Source of the DNA: Microcaldota archaeon
GTDB lineage: Archaea > Micrarchaeota > Micrarchaeia > Micrarchaeales > CABMGC01
Direction: 5' to 3'
Assembly: GCA_021785375.1 (NCBI GenBank)
Contig: JAJYFQ010000007.1
Coordinates: forward strand, 7,052 to 16,464
Length of the DNA stretch: 9,413 nucleotides
The translations under genes were made by a program, and so were the position numbers. Below, piece after piece: positions 1-6,716 of the stretch. The stretch's first letter is position 1, and every line of letters begins with the position of its first letter. The notes below the pieces were generated by a model, which searched no databases, was not told the origin of the DNA, and worked only from the letters and a program-made list of their open reading frames with translations.

Positions 1-2
1 TC

Positions 3-398
3 GAGGCGATGGCCACGGGCTACTCCGTGATGCTAGGTCCTGAGATAACCAACCTGATAATGCTTGGCGTGCCTACGAAGGCCAAGGACGCAAGGTCCGC
101 GAGCCAGTACGCCTCCCTGGCCATCGGCATGATAGAGAAGCGGCACGGGAGGTACGCTTCAAGGATAGCAAAGGAGAACCTGGCGATAGGGAAGATATCC
201 GAGGAACTCTCAAGGCACAATGCGAACCTGATACTGAAGCTCTTCAGGAAGGGGAGGATAGTCCAGCTCAAAGGGAACGCAAAGAGAAGGTTCGCCAGGA
301 TATCTCGGCTGGAGATGGGTGCCGCGAGGTACACGCAGCTCCTCAACTCGGTAAAGGGGAAGTCGGAAGGCGTGAAGCCTCTTCAGCACAGGGACTGA
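3..398 (+). CDS. Unrecognised basic helical protein, 5' end probably cut by the window
   Basis: I do not recognise this protein. The frame is open to the left edge (codons Glu-Ala precede the first ATG at 9), so the gene probably begins outside the window, although ATG 9 cannot be excluded as the start because only 8 bases lie before it. About 130 residues are visible. They are rich in Lys/Arg and Ala/Leu/Ile with few helix breakers, as in SASQYASLAIGMIEKRHGRY and SEELSRHNANLILKLFRKGR, suggesting an alpha-helical, strongly basic protein that might bind nucleic acid; that role is inference only. No signal peptide or membrane segment is visible in this part. The gene ends in TGA only 15 bp from the stop codon of the convergent thermopsin-like gene, so the two transcripts probably overlap at their 3' ends. 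Confidence 0.6.
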   Translation, partial: EAMATGYSVMLGPEITNLIMLGVPTKAKDARSASQYASLAIGMIEKRHGRYASRIAKENLAIGKISEELSRHNANLILKLFRKGRIVQLKGNAKRRFARISRLEMGAARYTQLLNSVKGKSEGVKPLQHRD

Positions 399-413
399 CA
401 CGACCGTTCCAAA

Positions 414-1610
414 TCATTTCCGCAGCGCCTGCGGCAGGTAGTATAATAGCATCTGGCCCGGGTTCGGGGTTCCAACTGTCACCGTTATCCCCGTGCCTGT
501 GGCCGACGGGGCAACGCTCAGGTTGTCTGTCGCCTCGGCTGTGGAGGTCGCGTCGTCCTCTGCCCCAATGACCTGATCAAATGCCGGCAGTTCGTTACGG
601 AAGCAGCATATCCCACGTCCCTTGAAATAGAGATTCATGTCTGCGTTCATCTCGCTGAAGTGGGCGCCCAGCCCGCCTCCGTACCCTCCCCACACGAACT
701 CCACACCCCAGGTGCCGGTGTTCTGGCCATGCTGCACTACGAAGTCGGCCGAGTTTATCCCCGTCGGCATAGTTATTACTATCTGATCGTACTGGGTCTC
801 CTGGGGCTCCGTCCCGAGGTCCGCCGCCGGTTTCCCGAGATGATATCCGAAAGAGATCGTCGCCTGGTTACCGGATGCCTGTACGGATGTAAGCAGGCTC
901 ACGCCGAGAGGAAGTGAGTAGGTAAGGTTCCCTGCCTCGCACCCGCCCCCGGACACGAGTGTAACAGAGGACGAGCCGTTGCACGACGGGCTTGTGAAGA
1001 CCGCAGACGCCCCGCCGCTGCCCGACTGCGATGGGTTCCATATCTCGGCACCGACTATGAAGTCCGTGTTTGAGCTGAGGAATTCTGCATAGTTCTGTAT
1101 CCAGAAGTATGAGGTACCGCTGTTCGTATTGATCGCCAGGAAGGAGTTCAGCTGGAGAGTTGCCCCGTTGAGTGCCCACGACGGAGGCGCCCCTTCCTGT
1201 CCTCCAACCGTCTGCGTGAACGGCTGCGCATCGAGCTGGGTCACGTTTGCGTTTCCCATCAGCGCGCTTGTCGAGAAAGGGTGTGTGCCCTCATCGGCAA
1301 GGCCCATCGGTGCCGTGCAGTAGGACCTAAGGCTGCAGATTGGTGCTGTCTGGTCAACTCCCTTATATATTACTGCATTGATGGGGCCTCCATCGACTGT
1401 CGGAATGTCCCTTTGGCCTACGGAATACTGTGCGGCCGACTCTCCGGCGGACTGATACGGCACCTCCCTGGTAGCCTCATGCCTCTCCACGGTTGCAGGC
1501 CTGTGCGATGAATACATCTCGCCATGTCCTGCAGTAAATGACGTAAGCGACGCAATTCCCAATGCCGCGGTCGCCACTGCGCCTCCTATTCTGTGTTCCC
1601 TAAATTTCAT
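414..1610 (-). CDS. Thermopsin-like (peptidase family A5) secreted acid protease
   Basis: A 398-residue exported protein matching the thermopsin family, archaeal proteases that work outside the cell at low pH. An Arg-rich start (KFREHR) is followed by a short hydrophobic segment at about residues 8-27, a likely signal peptide. Family-like blocks follow in order: APMGLADEG (100-108), a Gln/Asn-rich stretch with GATLQLNSFLAINTNSG (149-165), YFWIQNYAEF (168-177), IWNPS (190-194), QYDQIVITMP (273-282), GVEFVWGGYGGG (302-313) and a Thr/Gly-rich end ITVTVGTPNPGQ. Cysteines at 92/98, 210/224 and 335/336 could form disulfides. There is no C-terminal membrane anchor, so the product is probably released. 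An earlier in-frame ATG at 1676 would add 22 residues, but it lies upstream of the TATA box and would hide the signal peptide, so ATG 1610 is preferred. I cannot point to the catalytic residues with confidence. Confidence 0.87.
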   Translation of the reverse strand: MKFREHRIGGAVATAALGIASLTSFTAGHGEMYSSHRPATVERHEATREVPYQSAGESAAQYSVGQRDIPTVDGGPINAVIYKGVDQTAPICSLRSYCTAPMGLADEGTHPFSTSALMGNANVTQLDAQPFTQTVGGQEGAPPSWALNGATLQLNSFLAINTNSGTSYFWIQNYAEFLSSNTDFIVGAEIWNPSQSGSGGASAVFTSPSCNGSSSVTLVSGGGCEAGNLTYSLPLGVSLLTSVQASGNQATISFGYHLGKPAADLGTEPQETQYDQIVITMPTGINSADFVVQHGQNTGTWGVEFVWGGYGGGLGAHFSEMNADMNLYFKGRGICCFRNELPAFDQVIGAEDDATSTAEATDNLSVAPSATGTGITVTVGTPNPGQMLLYYLPQALRK

Positions 1611-1640
1611 CCCTATCAGATCCTGATTGGTTTTGCTGGT

Positions 1641-1648
1641 ATATAAAC
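1641..1648 (-). promoter_or_regulatory. TATA box of the thermopsin-like gene
   Basis: The minus strand reads GTTTATAT, centred about 34 bp upstream of ATG 1610. With archaeal spacing of about 25-27 bp, transcription would begin near 1618, giving a leader of about 8 nt. This supports ATG 1610 over the in-frame ATG at 1676. A second TATA-like palindrome, TTATAA, lies at 1692-1697 without a well-placed start codon. Confidence 0.6.
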
Positions 1649-1714
1649 ATTCAATCACGTAATGATTTCCATACAAAGTGTCGTTATGTTGTTATAATGC
1701 GATGCATGCGAGGG

Positions 1715-2620
1715 TCAGGACTTTCTGCTCCTCCCTGCCTTTTTTCCAAATGCCCGTGCGATCTCTCCAGAAACGTCAACGATCACGGAGTTCTTTGCCG
1801 GTATGGTGTTAGTCCCGTAGACTCTCGTGACCCCTGCCTGCAGGAGTTTGTGCCTCGCTCCGTCGGCCATTACAAGGTGAACCGCCGCGGTGACAACTTC
1901 TGTGGCGCCTCTGGAGTAAGCAAACTTAGACGCCAGCATTATCGTTGTGCCCGTGCTTATCATGTCGTCAACTATCACAACCTGCTTTCCATCGAACCTC
2001 TCGTGCGGCTTGTTCTTTATCCTGGGTATCCCTGTTATCCGGTCCCTCTCCTTGTCTAGGTGCGTGTACCCGCATCCGAGTATCCTCGCCGCCTTCTTTG
2101 CAAGTTCAAGGCCGCCTATGTCTGGGGCCAGTACGTATGGATCTGACAGGTCCCGCGATACCCTGCCCATCAGGGTCTCTATGGGCATTATGGAGTCGGC
2201 TCTTCCCCTGAAGAGACGGAGAGGCTTTTCCTTGTGCGGCTGCACCGTTACCAGCCTGCCTATTCCGGACGCGTTGAGCAGCCTCATTATCATGTGCGCG
2301 CTTACAACCTGCCCGTTAAGGAATCTCTTGTCCTGCCGCATGTACGCCAGGTAAGGCACTACGGCCGTTATGCTCTTTGCGTGCATGTCCTTCAGCGCAT
2401 CCGCGATGAAGATCAACTCCATTATGTGCCTGTCCTGCGGCGCGTATGTCGACTGCACTATGACGACATCCTTCCCCCTCGCGTCGAACGGAACCTTCAC
2501 GACAAATTCCCCATCGGGAAAGTCCTTCTTCTCTATGCGAAAGTACTCGGCCTTCAGGGCCCTTGCAAGATTTGGGCCTATCTCTCCGGACGCAGATCCA
2601 CCAACAACGACCGTAGTCAT
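1715..2620 (-). CDS. prs: Ribose-phosphate pyrophosphokinase (PRPP synthetase)
   Basis: Makes 5-phosphoribosyl-1-pyrophosphate from ribose-5-phosphate and ATP in the cytoplasm, feeding purine, pyrimidine, histidine and NAD synthesis. The 301-residue length is normal for the family. Visible motifs are FPDGE (34-38), the ATP-site segment YLAYMRQDKRF (90-100), QPHKEKP (127-133) where the family has a metal/ATP histidine, a Lys190/Arg192 pair in the catalytic flexible-loop position (LDKERD), and the PRPP-binding loop VVIVDDMISTGTT (214-226). The start codon ATG shares its A with the rpiB stop codon (TGATG), so translation is probably coupled to rpiB, whose product is the substrate of this enzyme. 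The C-terminus ends in a basic tail (KKAGRSRKS). Confidence 0.98.
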   Translation of the reverse strand: MTTVVVGGSASGEIGPNLARALKAEYFRIEKKDFPDGEFVVKVPFDARGKDVVIVQSTYAPQDRHIMELIFIADALKDMHAKSITAVVPYLAYMRQDKRFLNGQVVSAHMIMRLLNASGIGRLVTVQPHKEKPLRLFRGRADSIMPIETLMGRVSRDLSDPYVLAPDIGGLELAKKAARILGCGYTHLDKERDRITGIPRIKNKPHERFDGKQVVIVDDMISTGTTIMLASKFAYSRGATEVVTAAVHLVMADGARHKLLQAGVTRVYGTNTIPAKNSVIVDVSGEIARAFGKKAGRSRKS

Positions 2621-3069
2621 CAGCGCTCCCTCTCCATCTCATCTATCTTCCTGAGCCTCCTGGCGTGCCTCTCCTCACCGGAGAACTCCTCCCTTGCCCA
2701 CGCGGAGGCGATCTTCTTTGCCTCTTCTGTCGTCGTAAGTTCGCCGCCTATGCAGAGCACGTTTGCGTTGACGTGCTGCTTCGAGAGCTGAGCGCTCCTC
2801 ACGTCGCTCGCGACGACCGCTCGGATCCCATTGACCTTGTTCGCTGCAATGCACATTCCCTGCCCGGACTTGCATGCGAGTATGCCTACGGCTTTGCGTG
2901 CAACAACCTCCCTGCAGAGGATCCTTGCGTACTCCGGGTAGTCGTCAGCCGCGTCATACTCCCGCGCTCCGATATCAACCACGCTGTATCCCTGCCTCTC
3001 AAGGTCCTCCTTCAGCTCCTTCTTGAGCTCGAAGCCCCCGTGGTCACTGCCTATGTAGATAACAGCCAT
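2620..3069 (-). CDS. rpiB: Ribose-5-phosphate isomerase B
   Basis: Interconverts ribulose-5-phosphate and ribose-5-phosphate. The 149-residue length fits the RpiB/LacAB family. Key positions: SDHGG (8-12; Asp9 and His10 bind sugar phosphate), DYPEYA (43-48), the active-site cysteine Cys66 in LACKSGQGMCIAANK, His99 in SKQHVNAN, and NVLCIGGE with a following basic RHARRLRKI tail typical of the family. The usual CGTGIG loop reads CKSGQG here, an unusual but recognisable variant. ATG 3069 is chosen because MAVIYIGSDHGG is the family N-terminus; the frame stays open upstream, but that part is the divergent promoter and the antisense of ksgA. It is followed by prs with a one-base overlap. Most archaea use the unrelated RpiA, so RpiB may point to transfer from bacteria. 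Confidence 0.97.
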   Translation of the reverse strand: MAVIYIGSDHGGFELKKELKEDLERQGYSVVDIGAREYDAADDYPEYARILCREVVARKAVGILACKSGQGMCIAANKVNGIRAVVASDVRSAQLSKQHVNANVLCIGGELTTTEEAKKIASAWAREEFSGEERHARRLRKIDEMERER

Positions 3070-3100
3070 AACACCACAATAAGATATATAGAATGCCGCA

Positions 3101-3110
3101 GATATATCTA
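3101..3110 (-). promoter_or_regulatory. TATA box for rpiB-prs, nearly palindromic
   Basis: The minus strand reads TAGATATATC, centred 36 bp upstream of ATG 3069 and giving a predicted leader of about 10 nt. Its core GATATATC is a perfect palindrome, so it could also serve ksgA on the opposite strand. A second AT-rich block at 3084-3090 is too close to the rpiB start to be its box. Confidence 0.5.
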
Positions 3111-3117
3111 CAACAAG

Positions 3118-3127
3118 GCTTATAATA
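3118..3127 (+). promoter_or_regulatory. TATA-like box for ksgA
   Basis: GCTTATAATA is centred about 22 bp upstream of ATG 3145, consistent with a leaderless ksgA transcript. Use of the palindromic box at 3101-3110 would instead give a leader of about 14 nt. Confidence 0.45.
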
Positions 3128-3144
3128 CGAACACAAATGATAGG

Positions 3145-3936
3145 ATGAGAAACAGGAAAGTTCACCGGATGGGCCAGGTCTTCCTGATCAGCCCTCACAT
3201 CGCCGAGATCGAGGCGGCTCACGCAACCGGAAAGAACGTGCTAGAGATAGGACCGGGGCCCGGGATACTCACCAGATCCCTTCTTAGGGACGCGAAGACG
3301 GTTGTCGCGGTTGAAAAGGACTATAACCTGTACACGGCACTAAAGGCCAATATAACGTCGAAGAGATTCAGGATAATACACAAGGACTTCCTCGATGCAA
3401 CTGACGATGAGCTGAATCTGGAGAAGATAGACATAATGATCGCGAACATACCCTACTCGATCTCGAGCAAGGTCATCGGCTGGCTCATAGAGAAGAAGAT
3501 GCAGGCCGTGCTCTGCCTGCAGAAGGAGTTTGTCGACCACATGCTTGCGGAGCCGAATACGAGGGACTACTCCAACCTGAGCGTCACCACCTCGCTCTGC
3601 CTGAGAGTTACACGGATTGTTGAGGTGAACAGGAACAACTTCAGGCCAGTGCCGCTGGTCGACTCATCCATAATCTACATGAAGCCGCTATCCGATATGC
3701 CGAGCAGGGACGAGCTGAGGATAATAGCGGCGATGATGCAGCACAAGAAGAAGACGGTGAGGAACGCGCTGATCGACTCCCATGGGGGTCTCGGCATGGA
3801 AAAGAAGGAGATTGCCGGGATGGCCGACGGCTTGAAGATGAAGGACGAGAGGATATTCAAGTTGACTCCTCACGAACTCCTCTATCTGTCCAGGGAGATT
3901 CTCAGAATGAGTACCTCGGCTCCTGTATCTCCTTGA
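3145..3936 (+). CDS. ksgA: rRNA adenine dimethyltransferase KsgA/Dim1
   Basis: Dimethylates two adjacent adenines in the 3'-terminal helix of 16S rRNA during small-subunit maturation, using S-adenosylmethionine. The 263-residue protein shows the KsgA N-terminal GQxFL motif (here MGQVFLISPHI, 9-19), the SAM-binding loop EIGPGPG (34-40) with acidic Glu57 after strand 2 (VAVEKD), the catalytic motif NIPY (101-104), LQKEFVDHMLAEPNTRDYSNL (125-145) and FRPVPLVDSSII (166-177). The C-terminal helical domain carries the basic run KKKTVRNAL. The frame is open for 480 bases upstream, but that part is antisense to rpiB; ATG 3145 gives the family-like N-terminus and sits at promoter distance. The 3' end overlaps the convergent hydrolase gene by 35 bp. 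Confidence 0.96.
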   Translation: MRNRKVHRMGQVFLISPHIAEIEAAHATGKNVLEIGPGPGILTRSLLRDAKTVVAVEKDYNLYTALKANITSKRFRIIHKDFLDATDDELNLEKIDIMIANIPYSISSKVIGWLIEKKMQAVLCLQKEFVDHMLAEPNTRDYSNLSVTTSLCLRVTRIVEVNRNNFRPVPLVDSSIIYMKPLSDMPSRDELRIIAAMMQHKKKTVRNALIDSHGGLGMEKKEIAGMADGLKMKDERIFKLTPHELLYLSREILRMSTSAPVSP

Positions 3937-4552
3937 GTATGGCTGCCTTCTTTGCCTTCTTCCTGAATATCTCCTCTGCCTTGACCGATCCCTCCTTTCC
4001 CAGCAGCTGCTTGTAGTGCATCGGCGATGCCTGATCAAGCTCCATGCTGTTCGCCGCGTCTACAGCCTCGTCAACTCCCATGCAGTACGTTCCTCCCATC
4101 GGAAGGAGCGCGACTCCTGTCTTCAGCCCTTTTATCTCGTCTATGAAGTCTGTGTCTCCTGCGTGGTAGAGGGTCCTCCCGTTTAACTTCACCAGGTATC
4201 CGACCCAGCCATTCGATCTCGGATGATTCTGCAATCTCTCCTTGACGTTGTTGTAAGCCGGAACGGTGCTGAACCCGACACCGAGCGCACTGTACTTCTT
4301 GTTAGGTTCAACTCCGGTTACCTTTCCCACGGGTATCTTGTGCACGCTGTCTTTCGGGACGAAGACCATCGTCTCCCTGTCCGCTACCTTCCTTATCGAG
4401 TCGGGATGGAGATGGTCGAAGTGAGGATGCGTTATGAGTATTATGTCCGCTCTCTCGGTTACAGTGTCGAGGTTGAACGGGTCTATGTAGACGTTCCTCC
4501 CGTTTATCCTCAGAAGGAAGCTGGCATGCCCTATCCAGTTTATCTCATCCAT
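3902..4552 (-). CDS. Metallo-beta-lactamase-fold metal-dependent hydrolase (UPF0173/UlaG-like)
   Basis: A 216-residue cytoplasmic metallo-beta-lactamase-fold protein whose substrate is unknown. The N-terminal INWIGHASFLLRING (4-18) is the usual start of this subgroup. The metal-binding HxHxDH motif is THPHFDH (41-47). Other likely ligands are Asp133 in YHAGDTDF (129-136) and His179 in SPMHY (176-180); LLPMGGTYCMG (149-159) is also typical. There is no signal peptide. The start is uncertain: ATG codons at 4552, 4564 and 4573 are all in frame. ATG 4552 gives the family-like N-terminus and has a GGGAG six bases upstream on its own strand; ATG 4564 would be leaderless relative to the AT-rich box. 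It is divergent from the Nudix gene by 61 bp and overlaps ksgA tail to tail by 35 bp. Confidence 0.92.
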   Translation of the reverse strand: MDEINWIGHASFLLRINGRNVYIDPFNLDTVTERADIILITHPHFDHLHPDSIRKVADRETMVFVPKDSVHKIPVGKVTGVEPNKKYSALGVGFSTVPAYNNVKERLQNHPRSNGWVGYLVKLNGRTLYHAGDTDFIDEIKGLKTGVALLPMGGTYCMGVDEAVDAANSMELDQASPMHYKQLLGKEGSVKAEEIFRKKAKKAAILKEIQEPRYSF

Positions 4553-4578
4553 CAAACTCCCCATACAACACATCCCGG

Positions 4579-4593
4579 ATAAACAATATTAAG
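4579..4593. promoter_or_regulatory. Shared divergent promoter region, MBL-fold hydrolase and Nudix gene
   Basis: The AT-rich block ATAAACAATATTAA lies between two divergent starts 61 bp apart. On the plus strand CAATATT is centred about 26 bp before ATG 4614, predicting a leaderless Nudix transcript. On the minus strand the same block lies about 25-37 bp before the candidate starts at 4564 and 4552. Both genes probably share the element. Confidence 0.5.
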
Positions 4594-4613
4594 GCATCAG
4601 TGTTAATACGTGT

Positions 4614-5087
4614 ATGGCCGGGGGACGTGAAGGCTTCCATCTCGCAAGACTGCTCGAAAGGGCCAAGGCCGACGGAATAGCGTACATAACTGTCCGTGGG
4701 GTTATCGAGAATGACGGGAAGATACTCCTGCTCAAGAGGGCGGACCATTACTCCATAACCGATATGTTTGAACTTCCAGGAGGCAGGAGATGGGAGAGGG
4801 AAGGAATAGGGGGCGCCCTCCGACGCGAGATCCACGAGGAGACCGGGCTCGAAGTCAGCAGGATCACCAGCATCCTAGTCAGCGATGACTACGTCTCGAG
4901 GAACGGGGAGCCGACAAGGCATATAGGATTCACCGTTGATGTAAAGCCCAGAGACGCGATAAGGCTCTCCCCGAAAGAGCACAACGGATACCTATGGGCA
5001 AGCCTTCATGAGGCATCGGAGCTTCCGGTGGCTCCAAGGTCGCTCAAGGTCATAAGCGCATTCGCCGAGATCCTTAGGACCGCATAG
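4614..5087 (+). CDS. Nudix hydrolase with intact catalytic box
   Basis: A 157-residue Nudix-fold pyrophosphohydrolase; the substrate (a nucleoside diphosphate linked to another group) cannot be told from sequence. The Nudix box Gx5Ex7REUXEEXGU is complete: Gly57, Glu63, then REIHEETGL (71-79) with the metal-binding glutamates Glu72, Glu75 and Glu76. The strand before it, YITVRGVIENDGKILLLKRA (24-43), and FELPGG (52-57) are family-typical. A short N-terminal segment, GFHLARLLERAKADG (7-21), is not part of the basic Nudix fold but is shared with the next gene, showing the two are duplicates. ATG 4614 lies 26 bp from the promoter box, so the mRNA is probably leaderless. It is followed after 113 bp by its degenerate copy. 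Confidence 0.95.
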   Translation: MAGGREGFHLARLLERAKADGIAYITVRGVIENDGKILLLKRADHYSITDMFELPGGRRWEREGIGGALRREIHEETGLEVSRITSILVSDDYVSRNGEPTRHIGFTVDVKPRDAIRLSPKEHNGYLWASLHEASELPVAPRSLKVISAFAEILRTA

Positions 5088-5168
5088 TGCTTGTGTGCGC
5101 GACTCCTTTTGCAGACAGATGCCAACTTACGTCCCACACCACGGACACTACCGAAGCATTTCTTAGCG

Positions 5169-5178
5169 CATAATAACC
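5169..5178 (+). promoter_or_regulatory. TATA-like box of the degenerate Nudix gene
   Basis: CATAATAACC is centred about 28 bp before ATG 5201, the spacing seen at other starts in the window. This gives the second Nudix gene its own promoter, leaving almost no leader, rather than dependence on read-through from the first. Confidence 0.45.
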
Positions 5179-5200
5179 TCCTGGGTTCATAGATAATGTC

Positions 5201-5686
5201 ATGGCAAGGATAACTGGGTATCCCCCCGAATTCCATCTCGCCAGGCTGGCCAAGGAGGCTCAACGGGATAGAGTCAGGGGCGTTACGGTCCGCGGCCTTC
5301 TAGACGATGAAGGCAGGATACTTTTGCTGCGGCGCGCGGCACGAGACCCGACCGGAGGAGACATATACGATCTTCCGGGCGGGCAGGCCAGATGGAAGAG
5401 GGAGGGCGTAGGCGCCGCGCTAAAGCGCCAGTTCCACAGCAAGACCGGGATCAACGTGGCCGTGATCAGCGGATACCTGGGCAGCCATGACCATCTGTCC
5501 GGGTCGGGGAAGAGGTACAGGCAGCTTAACTTCGTCGTCGAGGCAAAGGCGATTACCCCTATAAAGCTGAACAGGCTGGAGCACGATGCATACGTGTGGG
5601 CCAGCAGGTTCGACCTGAGACATCTTCAGGTCGCAGAGAGGGCAGGGTATGCGATCCGCGTGCATCTCAATAGAAGGGGCCGCTGA
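5201..5686 (+). CDS. Degenerate Nudix-fold paralogue, probable pseudoenzyme
   Basis: A 161-residue tandem duplicate of the preceding Nudix hydrolase. Shared blocks include FHLARL (11-16), GVTVRG (27-32), GRILLLRRA (38-46), LPGG (58-61), REGVGAAL (67-74), TG (82-83) and a YVWAS segment (131-135; YLWAS in the first copy). The catalytic box is broken: REIHEETGL of the first gene is RQFHSKTGI here (76-84), so all three glutamates of RExxEE are replaced by Gln77, Ser80 and Lys81, and an extra residue sits between the glycine and Glu68. Nudix pyrophosphohydrolase activity is therefore unlikely. The frame is intact, has its own TATA-like box and keeps the core strands, so it is probably expressed and folded. 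It may bind a ligand without hydrolysing it, or pair with the active copy; both are inference. Confidence 0.88.
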   Translation: MARITGYPPEFHLARLAKEAQRDRVRGVTVRGLLDDEGRILLLRRAARDPTGGDIYDLPGGQARWKREGVGAALKRQFHSKTGINVAVISGYLGSHDHLSGSGKRYRQLNFVVEAKAITPIKLNRLEHDAYVWASRFDLRHLQVAERAGYAIRVHLNRRGR

Positions 5687-5692
5687 GCCGTA

Positions 5693-5704
5693 AAGATTAT
5701 ATCC
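5693..5704 (+). promoter_or_regulatory. TATA box of ilvE
   Basis: AAGATTATATCC is centred 25-27 bp before ATG 5725, so the message should start at or just before that ATG. This argues against the upstream in-frame TTG codons at 5710 and 5713 as starts. The box lies immediately after the stop of the degenerate Nudix gene. Confidence 0.6.
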
Positions 5705-5724
5705 TTTCATTGTTGAACCAGATC

Positions 5725-6633
5725 ATGCCTGACAAGCAGTACGTATGGATGGACGGCGAGTTCGTCGACTTCAGCAAGGCCAATGTGCATGTTCTAACAC
5801 ACTCGCTCCAGTACGGCAGCGGGATATTCGAGGGCATACGCGCATACGAGACCGGGAAGGGCGCTGCCATCTTCAGGCTGAAGGAGCACGCAAAGCGCTT
5901 CGTGAACAGCGCAAGGATCGTCGGCATGGACCTCGGCATATCCCAGAAGGATCTCGAGGAAGCCATCCTCTCGACGGTCAGGAAGAACGGGCTCATGGGC
6001 TGCTACATAAGGCCGTTCGCGTTCTACAACGATGCTAACATAGGCCTCAGCACCATAGGCAAGAGGGTCAGCGTGGCAGTCGTTGCGGTGCCGTTCGGCA
6101 ACTACTTCGCGAACAAGGAGAAGGGGATAAGCTGCAAGGTCTCGTCATGGCAGAGGATCAACTCATCGGTGCTCCCTCCTGAAGCAAAGGCGAGTGGAAA
6201 CTACTCGAACTCCATACTCGCGTCTGTCGAAGCGAAGAGGGCGGGGTTCGACGAGGCTATACTCCTCTCCCAGTCTGGATACGTGGCCGAGGGGCCAGGA
6301 GAGAACATCTTTCTGGTCGAGGACGGGAAGCTAGTGACACCGTCGAAGGAGGCCGATATACTCATTGGCATAACGAGGGACTCGGTCATAAAGATCTCGG
6401 AGAGCATGGGACTGGAAGTTGAGGAGAGGATGGTGCACAGGGAAGAGCTATACGCGTGCGACGAGGCATTCTTCACCGGAACGGCGGCGGAGCTGACCCC
6501 AATAACGTCGATAGACCTGAGGAAGGTCGGGAACGGGAAACCCGGTCCGCTAACAAAGATGCTCTCTGACAAAATCTCCATGGTCGTGCAGGGCAAGGAC
6601 CGGGAGTACGCGCAGTGGCTCACGTACGTGTAA
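5725..6633 (+). CDS. ilvE: Branched-chain amino acid aminotransferase (fold-type IV, PLP)
   Basis: Transfers the amino group between glutamate and the keto acids of leucine, isoleucine and valine, the last step of their synthesis or the first of their breakdown. The 302-residue length is normal. Visible motifs: VWMDGEFV (7-14), the early family motif HVLTHSLQYGSGIFEGIRAY (22-41), RLKEHAKRF (51-59), IRPFAFY (95-101), the PLP-binding Lys155 in PEAKASGNYSNS (152-163), GFDEAILL, YVAEGPGENIF and the late FFTGTAAELTPI block that contacts the cofactor phosphate. ATG 5725 is chosen over TTG 5710 because it lies 25 bp from the TATA box and gives the usual family N-terminus. No other branched-chain biosynthesis gene is next to it. 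An inverted repeat overlaps its stop codon. Confidence 0.96.
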   Translation: MPDKQYVWMDGEFVDFSKANVHVLTHSLQYGSGIFEGIRAYETGKGAAIFRLKEHAKRFVNSARIVGMDLGISQKDLEEAILSTVRKNGLMGCYIRPFAFYNDANIGLSTIGKRVSVAVVAVPFGNYFANKEKGISCKVSSWQRINSSVLPPEAKASGNYSNSILASVEAKRAGFDEAILLSQSGYVAEGPGENIFLVEDGKLVTPSKEADILIGITRDSVIKISESMGLEVEERMVHREELYACDEAFFTGTAAELTPITSIDLRKVGNGKPGPLTKMLSDKISMVVQGKDREYAQWLTYV

Positions 6634-6661
6634 CGGTTTCCGTGTGCGCTTGTGAACCGTT
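6632..6661 (+). terminator. Inverted repeat at the ilvE stop, possible 3' hairpin
   Basis: AACGGTT (6632-6638) and AACCGTT (6655-6661) are exact reverse complements separated by 16 bases, beginning inside the TAA stop codon of ilvE; a T-G pair can extend the stem by one. No strong T-run follows, so a role in termination or 3' end protection is only possible. Confidence 0.35.
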
Positions 6662-6681
6662 CTCCAACCGATCCGTGCCAT

Positions 6682-6694
6682 AATAAAAATATTA
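6682..6694 (+). promoter_or_regulatory. TATA-like box of the interrupted small membrane frame
   Basis: The A/T-only stretch AATAAAAATATTA is centred about 29 bp upstream of ATG 6717, the same geometry as the leaderless genes around it. It suggests that the small frame starting at 6717 was, or is, a real transcription unit. Confidence 0.45.
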
Positions 6695-6716
6695 TGATCC
6701 ATTGCTAATCGATTAT

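Noticed and set aside
1697..2354. Plus-strand frames across prs
   Set aside because: These are shadows of the prs coding strand with no family motifs; the minus-strand protein is unmistakable.
2665..3144. Long N-terminal extension of ksgA (160 extra residues in the same open frame)
   Set aside because: It is antisense to rpiB and the divergent promoter, and ATG 3145 gives the normal KsgA N-terminus and length.
3070..3222. N-terminal extension of rpiB to an upstream ATG at 3222
   Set aside because: It would run antisense through the start of ksgA and across both promoters; MAVIYIGSDHGG at 3069 is the family start.
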